Of a stretch of 64,000 bases of DNA, positions 47,725 through 59,582 are shown piece by piece. How positions within the stretch are numbered: position 1 is the first letter of the stretch; every line of letters starts with the position of its first letter. A program made the translations under genes and the position numbers. The notes under the pieces are model-generated. The model was not told the DNA's origin, ran no database searches, and worked only from the letters and a program-made list of their open reading frames with translations. Source of the DNA: Bactrocera neohumeralis (taxonomy: Eukaryota > Arthropoda > Insecta > Diptera > Tephritidae); assembly GCF_024586455.1 (NCBI RefSeq), contig NC_065922.1, positions 17,728,089 through 17,792,088 of the forward strand, written 5' to 3'.

Positions 47725-48220
47725 GCTTCATTATTATAAACTGAACAGGGTATATTAAGTTTGTCACGAAGTTTGTAACTCCCAGATGGAAGTGTCGTAG
47801 GCCCTATAAAGAATATACACAAATAATATACGGAAATGATCGTCTGTCTGTCAGTCCGTCTGTCTCTATATATACGTTCTAGTCCCTCAGTTTTTAGGAT
47901 ATCGTTTTGAAATATTGTAAACGTCATTTTCTCTTCAAGAATCATTTGTTTATCGGACCACTATAAATATTGTAAACGCATTTCATTTTCTCATGTCCAA
48001 TGAAGAAAGAGAGCTGTTCATTTGTCGGAACTGCCGACGTGGTATCGGACCACTTGTTTTTATAATATATAGCTGCCAAACTCGAAAATATTTTACAAAT
48101 ACAAACCGAAGAACTTATTTGAAAACCTTTTATAACATTCGGAATCAGAACGATCTTGTATGGAAAACTTTCGCATTTGACAATGTATCTTCACCAAATT
48201 TTTGTTTTAAATCAATGCTA
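47725..48220 (-). repeat. dispersed repeat copy, minus strand
   Basis: Minus-strand order matches 44010-44680 and 51690-52000. It contains the end block GTTTGTCACGAAGTTTGTAA (47759), then GTCTGTCTGTCAGTCCGTCT (47851) and ACGTTCTAGTCCCTCAG, and further into the copy ACGATCTTGTATGGAAAACT (48148), which is the reverse of the TTTTCCATACAAGAAC phrase. Confidence 0.7.
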
Positions 48221-48517
48221 GATGAGTGATTTAGCAGAGTTCGCATTAGACCTAAGGTCGCGGTACATTCCTTATTCATCAATAAATTCAGTTATTGTCC
48301 TAAAAATTAAGACGCAACATAAACAAGCTCTTTATTTTTGTTTTAAATCATGCTTAAAGCATACAATGTATTTCCCATGGGATTTTTTGATATTTTGCTT
48401 TAGGCAAGTAAATCTAGACTGTGAAAAGATGATGTTCCAATATCAAATTTTCCGATTCGAAATAAAGATCTATTTGATTCTTTCATAAAAACAGTTCTTT
48501 AAAGGTTATACGCAGTT

Positions 48518-48643
48518 AAAGTCATACATCAAATGCACTGAGCATTCATACAAGTGTTTTACACATTCTGTGTTACTCATACGACATGGTGTACTGTATG
48601 AAAGCAGTACATTTGATGCATAACTCTCATACCGTATGACTTT
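48518..48643. repeat. ~126-bp imperfect hairpin with 10-bp terminal inverted repeats
   Basis: AAAGTCATAC at 48518 is exactly inverted at the right end as GTATGACTTT (48634-48643). Inward, ATCAAATGCACTG pairs with CAGTACATTTGAT, and GCATTCATACA pairs with TGTATGAAAGC. The right arm has a 16-bp extra piece. This may be a very small inverted-repeat transposon or simply a hairpin. Confidence 0.55.
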
Positions 48644-48644
48644 T

Positions 48645-50770
48645 TTTATAGAAAATAATGATAACACCATTTTTGTAAAACAAAAAAAAAAAATATATAT
48701 ATTGTAAAAGAACTAAAATTTCCTATGTTAAATATACAAGTATGTAGTATAAAAAAAGTGAAATGTATTTAAAGCTAAACCTTTCCTAAATAGCCTTAAC
48801 TAGAAAATAAAGCATTTTTAAGTTGTATACTTTTTTAGAGCAAAATCTGAAGCTTCAGTAAAACACAAAAATTTATTTTAAAAATAACGATCACCTTAAT
48901 AAATTTGCGTAAATAGAATAGAATAAGAATTTTGAGGCAAATAAATATCTTCATAGCTAATTTATAATCCTATTATATAATTTACAAACAAATAATTAAC
49001 CATGAAGGAATTATATGCTTGTAAATAAAATTGTGCAGCTCGGGGAAAGAATCAAAATATATTTCTATTTATTTACAAATAATGTGTTCCATTTACGAGT
49101 ATTTCTATGAATCAAAGACAAAAAAATATGAAAGATTGAAATTGCATATAAAAACTCAATTCAAATAACAAAACTCGAAAAAATAATACAAGAAGCAGCC
49201 AGCACATTTACATACATATATTTAATACACACATACGTATATTACCAGAAGAAGCTACACAGCTACAATGAAGACTAATAAATTTGTTAGTGAAATATTT
49301 TAATTACGTTTGCACTTGACCATGGTCGGTCATCAATCAATTGCTCTGAAGAGAAGCAATGAGGAACAGAAGAGAAGCAACGAGGAGAAGAAGAATTTAC
49401 ACGATGAATGATTGAACAAAGGAGACCACTGAACAGGTAGTGGTCGAAAAAAATAGACTACATGGACTGTATTATGTCAGTGTGTGTGAAAGTGTATGAA
49501 AACTGCAAGAATACTGGACTTATGAGTTCATTGTGGGCAAACGTTGAAAGACAAAATGCTGGAGCACACCTCCGGTATGTGAAGCTTAAGTTGTTGCATG
49601 CTTTTGTTTACTTGCCTTTGCATTGTTCTTGTGTTGCCTAGAGCTTGTACCATGTTGCTGTGGCGATGTCAGTGCTGTTGACACATGTACAAGTATATTT
49701 TTGCGTGTGTATATGTGAGCTGTTTTCCTTCTAGTTAAGTGAGGTTGCAATTTTTGCTTTCTAGAGTAGATGTTTCAATTGCAAGAAATATGAATACAAT
49801 TTTATTGTTTTTTGACTTTGTTATTTTTTATTAATTTCTAAAGTGTTTGTTGCTCTCGTTCATACAGATATACTTTGTTATATTTTATTTACTACAAAGC
49901 AATATGAAAAATAATTTTTTTTCTGTTAAAATTCATAATATATATTTTTTATTAGAAATAAATAAAATAAAAAAAATTATAGGGAAAGTCGTGTGTGAGA
50001 GGGCGATTTTAATAGCGATGAGGCGTAATCTGGCTGGAAAAGTAAATGTCATGAAATAAAGAGACGCGCGGCCACTTGCCCAGTTGGTTACCTATGTAGC
50101 GGTCGTGTGCGGAATGGAATATAAATAATATTGAGAGATTGATATTCATACCTCATCGTCTATATGAGGTCCCTTTCCGCCATGTGGGCAGGTAAATGGT
50201 GTGATTTGCTGGTGTTTTATTAAATTAGAGCTTGATAGACATTCTCCTAGCAATACAAAATGCTTCATTTATAAGTGAAGATAATAGTTATAGGGAAATA
50301 CGTCTCAAGTCAACTGAACACAACCAAAATTGTCGTAACAAAGGAGTTAATTATTTAGATATTTAAAGTGATCATGATGGATTAGTGAGGAAAATGTTTA
50401 AAAATTTGGAACACTTGAGATCAAATTTAACAAGCACATCAACTTTTTGCGGTAGCAGAGCTGACGAGAGGAGATCCATGTATTTAATCTTTGTTGACTG
50501 CAGACGTCTGGACCAACTCAGTTAACAGTTAAGTTCGGCGTATTTGGAAATTAGTTGTCATAGAACTCGGTAGATTTCAGTTATTAGATTCATTAGGGTT
50601 CGATTGGGAGAAAATTGAAAATTTCTAGGTACGTGGGTAAGATTTTTAGAGCATTGCTAAGTCTATATCGACTGTTAATCCTGTTCTGTGTGCTCCTAGT
50701 CATGGTACAATCATATTAAAAGCCTATTATTTTATGCAAAAGTACGGCGGCTTTCTATGAAAATTATTAT
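48645..50770. other. no gene seen
   Basis: Very AT-rich, especially 48660-49020. Frames are short. Nothing in the stretch resembles a known element. Confidence 0.45.
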
Positions 50771-50774
50771 ATGA

Positions 50775-51020
50775 ATGAGGAGCAGTCCGAAGTGGAGTTA
50801 ATACCATGTCCGCAGGGAACGGTCAAAAGAGAGATTTATACTTATTATGAACAGATAGCACAGTGCAGATGGAAATCAATAACCAGCTGCCTGATAACGA
50901 AGCAAATATTGCCCAAATATGATAAGAGTAGAATCAAGGATTTACTACATGGGTCCAAGAATAATATTTTCAGGCTTACAGCAACTATAAGGGGGCCACT
51001 TTCTCTGTACATGTGCAATT
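50775..51020 (+). pseudogene. LINE-B ORF2 C-terminal segment
   Basis: The + frame reads CRWKSITSCLITKQILPKYD, then KSRIKDLLHGSKNNIFRLTA. This is the stretch between RNase H and the C-terminal zinc knuckle in Jockey/R1/I-like LINEs, where K-D-L-L..S-K-x-x-I..L-T-A-x-I-x-G-H-C is conserved. In this copy the GHC part has become GPL. The upstream reverse transcriptase is absent. Confidence 0.65.
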
Positions 51021-51030
51021 CTAGCACAAG

Positions 51031-51339
51031 TTGGACACAGCATATTTGGAACAGGCACCAAACCTTGAATGGGTGTTCACAAAATGCACAGCGGACAAAA
51101 GTAGTTTCATCGAAAGCACAAAGTGGTTGAGCGCAAAAATGAAACGAGATAGCAAGTTTATGAAAGAACAACGATTGCGCATCAAAATGGAGTATCCAGC
51201 GCTAATTGAGCCTAAATATTTAGAGTTTTGCAACTTAACAAAGGGTGGTTTCGTACAAATTGTAACACCTATAATACATTCAGCAGCCATCACGAGCAGT
51301 AGAAATACAGTCTACCATATTGCCTTAGCAGCTGACTAA
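51031..51339 (+). other. unassigned 102-codon open frame directly after LINE-B fragment
   Basis: The frame has a balanced amino-acid composition (for example IESTKWLSAKMKRDSKFMKE and RIKMEYPALIEPKYLEF), unlike the low-complexity frames nearby. It carries no motif I recognise. It begins where LINE similarity fades, in a different frame. It could be a variable part of the same decayed LINE, a piece of another element, or chance. Confidence 0.25.
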
Positions 51340-51689
51340 TTACTTGTGAATTCAGTTGGAGGCAATCGGTTTCATGCGAGGAATTCAATAAGCAAATATT
51401 GGACATTTTCTGAGAAAATAATTGCAATTTCTTCTTTGTCCTGCTTAACTGCCGTTATGTTCATTCCGATCAGTGGGATCGTAAATGGTCAACTGGACTT
51501 AGTGTTTACTCTAACCTAACTCAACTTTTGATAAAGGCTTACGTACTTTTCATTTGTCTGTTCGTGGAGTATGAAAAAAGTGAAGAAATTTGTGAGGTTA
51601 GTTAAAAAAATAAATGAAAATGTAATAAATATTTAGTTATTCGCATAATTGCTTCGATATTACTGTACAATATGTACAGAGATGGCAGT

Positions 51690-51999
51690 GTTGCCTTGAA
51701 AATATCTTTTCATGAAGATATAGGTATATTGTTAGATAAAAAGTTTTCTGTACAACAACTTGATTTTGATCGTTCAGTTTGTATGACAGCTTTAACATAT
51801 AGTGGCCCGATATCGACGGTTCTCACAAATAAGCAGCTTCTTGGGGAGAAGAGAACGTGTGTAAAATTTTTGTTTTTGATTTTTTGATATCTCAAATCAC
51901 GAGGGACTACATACGTGTATATATAGACACATAGACTGACAGAGCGGCAAACAGGGCTAAATCGACTCAGCTTATCTTGCTGATCATTTTTATATATAA
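51690..51999 (+). repeat. dispersed repeat, 3' part
   Basis: The order is CTTGATTTTGATCGTTCAGT, TTTGTATGACAGCTTTAAC, CCCGATATCGACGGTTC, AAGCAGCTTCTTGGGGAG, TTTTGATATCTCAAATCACG and GAGGGACTACATACGTG. It then runs into ATCGACTCAGCTTATC. This is the same ending as in the copies at 21510-21805 and 47725-48220. Confidence 0.7.
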
Positions 52000-52000
52000 C

Positions 52001-52040
52001 GGGTTTTTCAATAGCGCAACAATTTTTTTTTTTAATAAAA
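52001..52040 (+). repeat. possible transposon terminus GGGTTTTTCAATA
   Basis: GGGTTTTTCAATA at 52001 directly follows the dispersed repeat and recurs at 54159, where it starts a Tc1/mariner-like piece. Nothing recognisable follows here, so this may be a solitary end. Confidence 0.3.
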
Positions 52041-53155
52041 CAAAAACGGTCTGGCATATTCAATGAAATGAAAGGGTGGAGAAGCGCACACCTTAAATAG
52101 GTTTTCCTTCAAATCATATTTTAACATACATTAGTCACATGTCACCTATAATAATTGTATTACATAATCCTTAATTATAGCATTACATTTGTCATATTTT
52201 CACAATTAAAAAACTACATATACAAAACTTTTCCCATTTTTTTAGATTAGATAGAAAAAACGTTGACCTTTTTTGTTTGGTCCTCTAAACTAACTAATGA
52301 AATTAATATTAATTAGCCCACATGCCATAAAAACGTGACAAACAAGATTTTCGACAAAAAATGCCACAAGCCTAGTACTTGCATGCGCCATATAATGCGT
52401 AAATAGCCAACAGACCCAAGAGTTTTCAAACAGTTTTAGTGTAAGAACAAGCACAAAAACCAAAATGGACCAACCAACAGAAAATAGAACTCATTAATAT
52501 CAATTTAAACTTAAATTTGTACAAATTTGCATAGAACATAATGAAATTTTGAAATTTTTTGTCTAAAGATTTATTCAGCAATTCGCTCGACTGTGTGGAC
52601 TTGTGTGTTGTTGCTTTTCTGCTTGGCTACCTTTCACTAATTTGCACGAAATTTACTGTATTTTCCCAAATGGAAAACAATGCAGGGATATTTGGGCGCA
52701 CACACGCAGATAACCGCAAGAAGATTCAAGTAAATTATATATATATGGATATACGCACACACACTCGTACAAACAAAGTATTGAGAGGCAAAAAATTATG
52801 AACAACGGCACATTGCTCAACTACTTTAATACACAGCAACATTTTTACTTGCAACAAAAACAAAAAATACAAAAAGGACAAACCCAACAGTACCTTGAAA
52901 TGGTCTGCAAGAACCACACTGGCTCGCAAGGAGTGTGAAATGCATGAAGAGAGGCACTAGGTGAGCGGACAAGCGGTGACGCTCGACGCTTGAGGCCTGA
53001 GGTAAAAGGCGAGTAAATAATTTTCATTTCAAAAATCCATGCAAACTAATGTGTTGCACTTAACGCAATTTATTTGCGATCCCTAAACTCACACCCACCC
53101 GCACTCATGCTCTCCGTACGTTCGAGGTAGTGAGTACGCACCGGACCGGACAAAA
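52041..53155. other. no gene seen
   Basis: AT-rich DNA with short frames; CA runs at about 52750-52770. Confidence 0.4.
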
Positions 53156-53159
53156 GTTT

Positions 53160-53533
53160 ACAATCTAAATTCACACGCTTAGCAGCCGCAAAGCAACCGA
53201 ACAAACCGGCGGCAGGAAGCAAACTCAGCAACGCGGTTGGCCATCTCTCTGGGGACTACAATGCAGCAAACTGGCCAACAGCTGCTGGCCCCAACCGCCG
53301 ATCGGAACAACAGTCGAGGCGGCAACCGTTCAAACAACAACTGTCTACAAACTGTTGGGACAAGTCGCCGCAGGATAAAAATGAAAATTCTCTCCTTCTC
53401 ACTGCGTTGCGTTTACATTTTATTTTATATTTCTCTAAGTTTGTTATCAGGCATTTTATGCTTTTTTCTTCCTTTTTGTTTTTCACTGCAACAAAAAATA
53501 CACACAAACCCACATAGACACCTACATACATAG
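53160..53533 (+). other. GC-richer patch with a 91-codon frame, possible exon
   Basis: About 53160-53380 is clearly richer in GC and CpG than its surroundings. An ATG at 53261 opens a frame to 53533 starting MQQTGQQLLAPTADRNNSRG, with an N-terminal part rich in Q, N, R and T. The second half (from about 53390) is hydrophobic and looks like ordinary AT-rich sequence read through. No GT donor in good context is found at the change in composition. It might be the first exon of a nested or alternative transcript, or a regulatory element. I recognise no domain. Confidence 0.2.
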
Positions 53534-54104
53534 AGTCAACTGTATATAATCCTGTTTCGCTTGCCTGATGTATGATTCTTGCGGTATTCCCTGGAGTAAA
53601 GCAGAACAGCAGCAGGAAACACGAAAATTAACACTCGGCAAGTGCAACCACACGCACGCAAATTTAATAACAAAACAAATGTTGAACAACGACAACAAAA
53701 TAACAAAAACAAAAACAAAAACAAAAAAATAAAAAATATTGCACAGTAAAAATTTAACAACAGCTAAACAGAAAATATAAATTTTACAACAACAAAATTG
53801 AAAGTTAAAAAATTCCTACAAAAAATAACCGAATTGCGCCCTAATAATTGCAACAACAACCCCAATAGCATAAAATTTCTATAAACCGAAGTGTTGTAAA
53901 TCAAAATTGTATGCAATTGCCTTCGTAAGTTAAGTTGGGCTAAGTGGAGTTTTGGATTGCCATTAGCATATACAACAGGCATATGTCTTAAAAGCGATTT
54001 TTTATATACCCGAATAATAAAGTTAAAGTTTTGCTTAACTTACTGGTATGAAATTACAGCAATATTGAAGACGTTATGCAAATATATCAGCCTTTCTTTT
54101 TTTA
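53534..54104. other. no gene seen
   Basis: A-rich stretch with AAC/AAAAC repeats at about 53690-53850; no coding signature. Confidence 0.4.
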
Positions 54105-54158
54105 CCCAAAACTGGGCACGAAGTTTGTAACACCCAGAAGCGGACGTCGGGAAATATA
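54105..54158 (-). repeat. terminal piece of dispersed repeat
   Basis: GGGCACGAAGTTTGTAACAC then CCAGAAGCGGACGTC matches the end block of the dispersed repeat (compare 47764-47800). It breaks off at TATAGGG, where the transposon terminus at 54159 begins. Confidence 0.65.
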
Positions 54159-54480
54159 GGGTTTTTCAATACGGACGCTACAAATAACGATAGAGACAGC
54201 AAACGACGCCATATTTTTCCCACGCTCTTTTGACATTTCTCTTCAATAAGGTTTGCTATTTCATCATGTAAAGATATACAATCCAACACCGAGTGAAATC
54301 TGTTATTGCTATAAGGATTTTTAGCCGGGATCTCTGTGTTATGTCAATGTTAGTTGCACACATCGTACGCGACAGTTTGATACCATACATCTGAAGTTGA
54401 AAATCATTCATCCGTGAACCAAGCGAATTGGCGACACGCCTCACCAAATTTGTGGCAGGCAGATGGTTTCTCGATATGCG
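54159..54480 (+). pseudogene. 5' end of a Tc1/mariner-like element (DUF4817-type N-terminus)
   Basis: GGGTTTTTCAATA at 54159-54171 looks like the terminal repeat, next to TA. About 100 bp further a + strand frame starts at 54265 and gives RYTIQHRVKSVIA. Later EPSELATRLTKFVAGRWFLD appears at about 54417-54480. These resemble the helix-turn-helix domain (R-x-x-I-E-Q-R-V-K-I; then P-x-E-x-T-I-x-x-L-x-x-K-F) that precedes DD41D-type transposases. Stops and frame changes separate them. The catalytic part is absent. Confidence 0.45.
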
Positions 54481-54489
54481 AACTTATAT

Positions 54490-55370
54490 TTGCTCCATAT
54501 TTAGGAGTTCTTAGCTGCGCTGGTGCTTTTAGCTGTCTAAGTAGGAATATTTGTGGCTTCACTTATACCAGAAGTCGGCGAAAGCATTAATTTCGATCAT
54601 CTTATTGTTGTCGGTCAGTTTATTTCTTTGGCAGTTCTAAAGGCTATCAGAGATTTAAATACCCAACGATCATATATATTTATACATATTTCCTCTGATT
54701 GCAGAGGAAATGTATATGTCATTCCATTTGTCCTATGCCTTCCTTGAAGTTACGGAAACGAGTTGTTGTAGGTAATAACAAAATTTCATTCCAGAGCCAC
54801 ACGAAAACAATATCAATAAAAATTACAACAATTTAGTTCTTGGAACCGGCGCCGGCGTTCTTGGAAAAGCGGTGATATTATTGCGAGACAAACGGAGTAA
54901 CTGCAATGTTGTTGGGAGCCAAACGGAACCAAGACATGAGCATCCCTGCTCTAAAGTTTTTAATTTGCCCAGTGGAGTGCATTGTGGTGGGTTATCGAGT
55001 CCAAAAATTAGCGCTGCAAGTACCCGTCTCCTTTCCATCTTTGGAAACTAACTTTAACTTGATTTAATTGTTTCAGTTTAAGTTTCCGTTTTTTAAGATC
55101 TTAAGCTTTCATCCCGCTTTCGTCTCGAGACTATCATCATTAATATCGACGTAAAACACGACAATTTTTTTATTTTTTAGTTCACAGTTGAACAGATATA
55201 AGCAAGCTGTGGTTTGTGACCTAGATAAAACTTTTGGGCTATTGTAAAATCTGCTTTGGATGGTTTTTGACTTAGCTAAGACTCTGGATCTACTGAAATA
55301 AGAGATTAATATATGTTTTAGTAAAAATAGGGAGTGTAGCTTCAGTGATTATGTGTAATCGGGTTGGTCA
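54490..55370. other. no gene seen
   Basis: Short frames without recognisable domain. The segment 54835-55050 is a little richer in GC, but no protein signature is seen. Confidence 0.4.
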
Positions 55371-55373
55371 TTA

Positions 55374-57414
55374 AATTCTTCTTCTTCTTAATTGGCGTAG
55401 ACACCGCTTACGCGATTATAGCCGAGTTAACAACAGCGCGCCAGTCGTTTCTTCTTTTCGCTGCGTGGCGCCAATTGGATATTCCAAGCGAAGCCAGGTC
55501 CTTCTCCACTTGGTCCTTCCAACGGAGTGGAGGTCTTCCTCTTCCTCTGCTTCCCCCGGCGGGTACTGCTTCGAATACTTTCAGAGCTGAGTGTTTTCAT
55601 CCATCCGGACAACATGACCTAGCCAGCGTAGCCGCTGTCTTTTAATTCGCTGAACTATGTCAATGTCGTCATATATCTCGTACAGCTCATCGTTCCATCG
55701 GATGCGATATTCGCCGTGGCCACTGCGCAAAGGACCATAAATCTTTCGCAGAATTTTTCTCTCGAAAACTCGTAACGTCGACTCATCGGTTGCTGTCATC
55801 GCCCAAGCCTCTGCACCATATAGCAGGACGGGAATTATGAGGGACTTATAGAGTTTAGTTTTTGTTCGTCGAGAGAGGACTTTACTTTTCAATTGCCTAC
55901 TCAGTCCGAAGTAGCACCTGTTGGCAAGAGCAATCCTGCGTTGGATTTCCAGGCTGACATTATTAGTGGTGTTAATGCTGGTTCCTAAATAGACGAAATT
56001 ACCTACAACTTCAAAGTTATGACTGTCAACAGTGACGTGAGAGCCAAGTCGCGAGTGCGACGACTGTTTGTTTGATGACAGGAGATATTTCGTTTTGCCC
56101 TCGTTCACTACCAGACCCATTTTCTGTGCTTCCTTGTCCAGCCTAGAGAAAGCAGAACTAATGGCGCGGGTGTTGAGGCCGATGATATCAATATCGTCGG
56201 CATACGCCAACAGCTGCACACTCTTATAGAAGATGGTACCTTCTCTGTTTAGTTCTGCAGCCCGAACTATTTTCTCCAGGAGCAGGTTGAAGAAGTCACA
56301 CGATAGGGAGTCGCCTTGTCTGAAACCTCGTTTGGTATCGAACGGCTCGGAGAGGTCCTTCCCGATCCTGACGGAGCTTTTCGTGTTGTTCAACGTCAGT
56401 TTACACAGCCGTATTAGTTTTGCCGGGATACCAAATTCAGACATCGCTGCATAAAGGCAGCTTTTTTTCGTGCTATCAAAGGCAGCTTTGAAATCGAAGA
56501 AGAGGTGGTGTGTGTCGATTCTCGGGTCTTTTCCAAGATTTGGCGCATGGTGAATATCTGGTCGGTTGTTGATTTTCCAAGTCTGAAGCCACACTGATAA
56601 GGTCCAATCAGTTTGTTGACGGTGGGCTTTAATCTTTCACACAATACGCTCGATAGAACCTTATATGCGATGTTGAGGAGGCTAATCCCACGGTAGTTGG
56701 CGCAGATTGTGGGGTCTCCTTTTTTATGGATTGGCATAGCACACTTAAATTCCAATCGTTGGGCATGCTCTCGTCCGACCATATTTTACAAAGAAGCTGA
56801 TGCATGCTCCCTATTAGTTCTTCGCCGCCGTGTTTGAATAGCTCGGCCGGTAGTCCTTCGGCCCCTGCCGCTTTGTTGTTCTTGAGGCGGGCAATTGCTA
56901 GTCGAACTTCTTCATGGTCGGGTAATGGAACGTCTGCTCCATCGTCATCGATTGGGGAATCGGGTTCTCCTTCTCCTGGTGTTGTGCGACTGCCATTCAG
57001 CAGGCTAAGAAGTGTTCCCTCCATAATTTAACTATGCTCTGGGCATCAGTGACTAGATCACCTTTGGGGGTCCTACAAGAGTATGCTCCGGTCTTGAAAC
57101 CTTCTGTAAGCCGCCGCATTTTTTCGTAGAATTTTCGAGCATTACCCCTGTCGGCCAGCTTAAAGCTCTTCGTACTCACGCATTTCGGCCTCTTTCTTCT
57201 TCTGTCTGCAAATGCGTCTCGCTTCCCTCTTCAACTCTCGGTATCTATCCCATCCCGCACGTGTAGTGGTCGATCGTAACGTTGCGAGGTAGGAACTGTT
57301 TTCTCTCCGCTGCGACACGGCACTCTTCGTCGTACCAGCTGTTCTTTTGCACTTTCCGAAAACCAATGGTTTCGGTATATATGTACATAAGGAGTTTGAA
57401 ATGCCGTCCCACAG
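55374..57414 (-). mobile_element. LINE-A, best copy: linker, reverse transcriptase and 3' end
   Basis: This is a 5'-truncated non-LTR retrotransposon. From 57366 to 57170 the minus frames carry the basic linker (YRELKREARRICRQKKKEAE). The reverse transcriptase follows through small frames to 56594. From 56594 to 55581 a 337-codon open frame continues: LFFDFKAAFDS (motif A, residues 31-41), GFRQGDSLSCDFFNLLLEKI (90-109), and AYADDIDIIG (130-139), so the catalytic aspartates are intact. The C-terminal part has SRRTKTKLYKSLIIPVLLYG, FERKILRKIYGP and RLRWLGHVVRMDE. The 3' end carries the element's conserved terminal sequence and a GAA tail at 55374-55389. About four frameshifts lie upstream of the open part. 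I did not find a convincing target duplication. Clade not assigned. Confidence 0.92.
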
Positions 57415-58875
57415 TTGTGGGTTACCGTTAGATAAGTTTACATAAAGAAGTAAGACGCTTGATTACATTTAAAATTTCTCTAGTCTTTTATCTTAAGCAA
57501 AATTTTTAAGAGAAAAGGGGTTTGGAAACAATTTTAATGGTATGACAGTCGGAAAAAGCTTTCAATAAAACACATTAGGGATAAGGAGGATTCCACTTTA
57601 TATATGGTGTATGGTGTATAACCCTGACACAGCCAATAAATATAGGGAGTGTTAACTAATCATTTCTATTCCATTATACATATTATATATGAATTCATAT
57701 GAACATATAGGTTTACTTATATACACAAATATTTCCAACATAATTAAGCAACGATGTGTTTCTAAAATATGTTCGTTACCTTTTCTGTTACAATCCCTTT
57801 TCGCTTAATAGTTGTTGTTTTTTGTCTACGCTCTCATATTAATCTTCCGTTATACCTTTACCAAGACCTTAGCAATGATATTTATATGAAAACTTTGCGG
57901 CATTCAGCTGTCGGCTGTCGGCTGTCGGCTTACAATCGCACTTGGCAAAGCTTCATATAACCTTTTCATTATCGTATTAATTTCTTTGGAAATTGCAATT
58001 AAAATTGAGCTTTTCATTAGATTTTCCAAAAACGGATAGATAGTCATTAAACAGCAAAGTTTGGCTGCTCACTGAGTGTCCTTTTGCCGCACATTAACGC
58101 TACATTTGTATGAGAATGCGTGTGTTAGTGTGGAATTTCGGCACACCGTAAACACCCCATTTAGATATAGATCACTTAAATATTGCTTATTTTCGAACGA
58201 CAAGCGAGTTTCCCCTTTGCATGAACTCTATGCGTAAACTTCGGTTGATTGCGATACCTTCGTTTAATGATTCGGGTATTGAAGTTATAAGGACTAGATT
58301 GTTATTAAATGAGATGTTTTAGTTTTTACGGTTGTGTTAGTGTGTGTGAAATGCTTAAAATTTACGACTTCGATAGAAAATAGTAAATTAATGTGGATGT
58401 GTGTGATATGGAGATGTGCATGTGTATCCATGTCAAGATTTTTCTGTGGAAACCAATTATAAGTACTCGGGTTATGCAGGTGTGTTTAAATGGAATAGTT
58501 GAATTGCTCAAAATGTGCTGGAAATATTGACTGAAGTAAATGAATTGATATTATAACAAAATGAAGTATCAAAATAAGGGATTGTGTAAAGCCTTTCTTG
58601 CGGTGTGTGAACACTTTTTTACCTTTGTCAGACACTTGTAACATCATGGTAAATGAAATTGGGTTATCTTAGAGCTGTTAAGGTTGCGCACAGTTAGACC
58701 AAAGCTGATACGATGGTTCATTAATTTTAGACTGGAAGTTATTAAGACAAAATATTTTAAATTTACGTTTAAAATGGAGGGAGTGAAATAAATAAAGTTG
58801 GCCCAGTTGAGATATAATAATGTTTTTTGGCTATCTGGTATACATATAGTACATTGTGATAAAACAGGTAACCGG
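57415..58875. other. no gene seen
   Basis: AT-rich. A short 10-bp tandem (GCTGTCGGCT, three units) lies at about 57906-57932. GT runs occur near 58120 and 58330-58345. Confidence 0.45.
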
Positions 58876-58879
58876 AAAT

Positions 58880-59065
58880 CGTAAATACTTAAAACGCAAA
58901 ATATTTAATTATTCATCAATATTCATTTTGTTGCCTTCAAAGTAATTCCCAGCAGATGTAATACACCTATGCCAATAATTTTTCCAGTTCTCGAAACACT
59001 TTTTATAATCACTTTTTGGGATGGCCCTCTGCTCCAATGAAACAATTTTGATGTCACACTCCTAG
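58880..59065 (-). pseudogene. mariner transposase C-terminus
   Basis: Minus-strand reading gives AIPKSDYKKCFENWKNYWHR then CITSAGNYFEGNKM. This is the conserved end of mariner transposases (x-x-x-P-K-x-x-Y-x-x-C-F-E-N-W-K-x-x-W-H-x-C-I). The catalytic part is not present within 400 bp on its 5' side. The copy is either truncated or too decayed to follow. Confidence 0.75.
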
Positions 59066-59580
59066 TTTTCGATATGAAAGAAGCTAAGACGAAAAAAAAA
59101 TTGTTTTAAGACAAAATCTCTATCTTATTTTGAATATTTTTGGGAGTTTTGGTCCATTTCTAATCTTTAAATGAAATCTAGATTATCAAAAAAATAAGGT
59201 GCTCAAAAATTTTGAATATTTCGAAATTGTTATACGTGCTGAAAATTAGAAAATTATGCATGTGAAGTCCTCGTTGCCCTCTTCTTTGAAAAATTGTGGT
59301 GTTTGAAATTTATTTTATTGCTTTTTTGACAGCTATTGATGGATTCTGCGGTGTTTTTTTTTATTTTTTTAACATTCAATGTTACATATCTCAAAAATAT
59401 TAATTTCTAAGTAACTTCTTTTTGCTGTTGGCATACACACTCAATAAGTGAAAAGTGTGGCCTACAATTAGGCAATTTACTAACATTTTATCAAAGACGC
59501 ACACCAATTATTGTTTGTATATAAATTTTCAGACAAATTAATTCATGCTGTACAGGTCTCATCATTGTGATGCCCAGAAC
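59066..59580. other. AT-rich spacer
   Basis: No coding sequence or repeat recognised; possibly includes unrecognisable remains of the mariner to its left. Confidence 0.4.
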
Positions 59581-59582
59581 TC

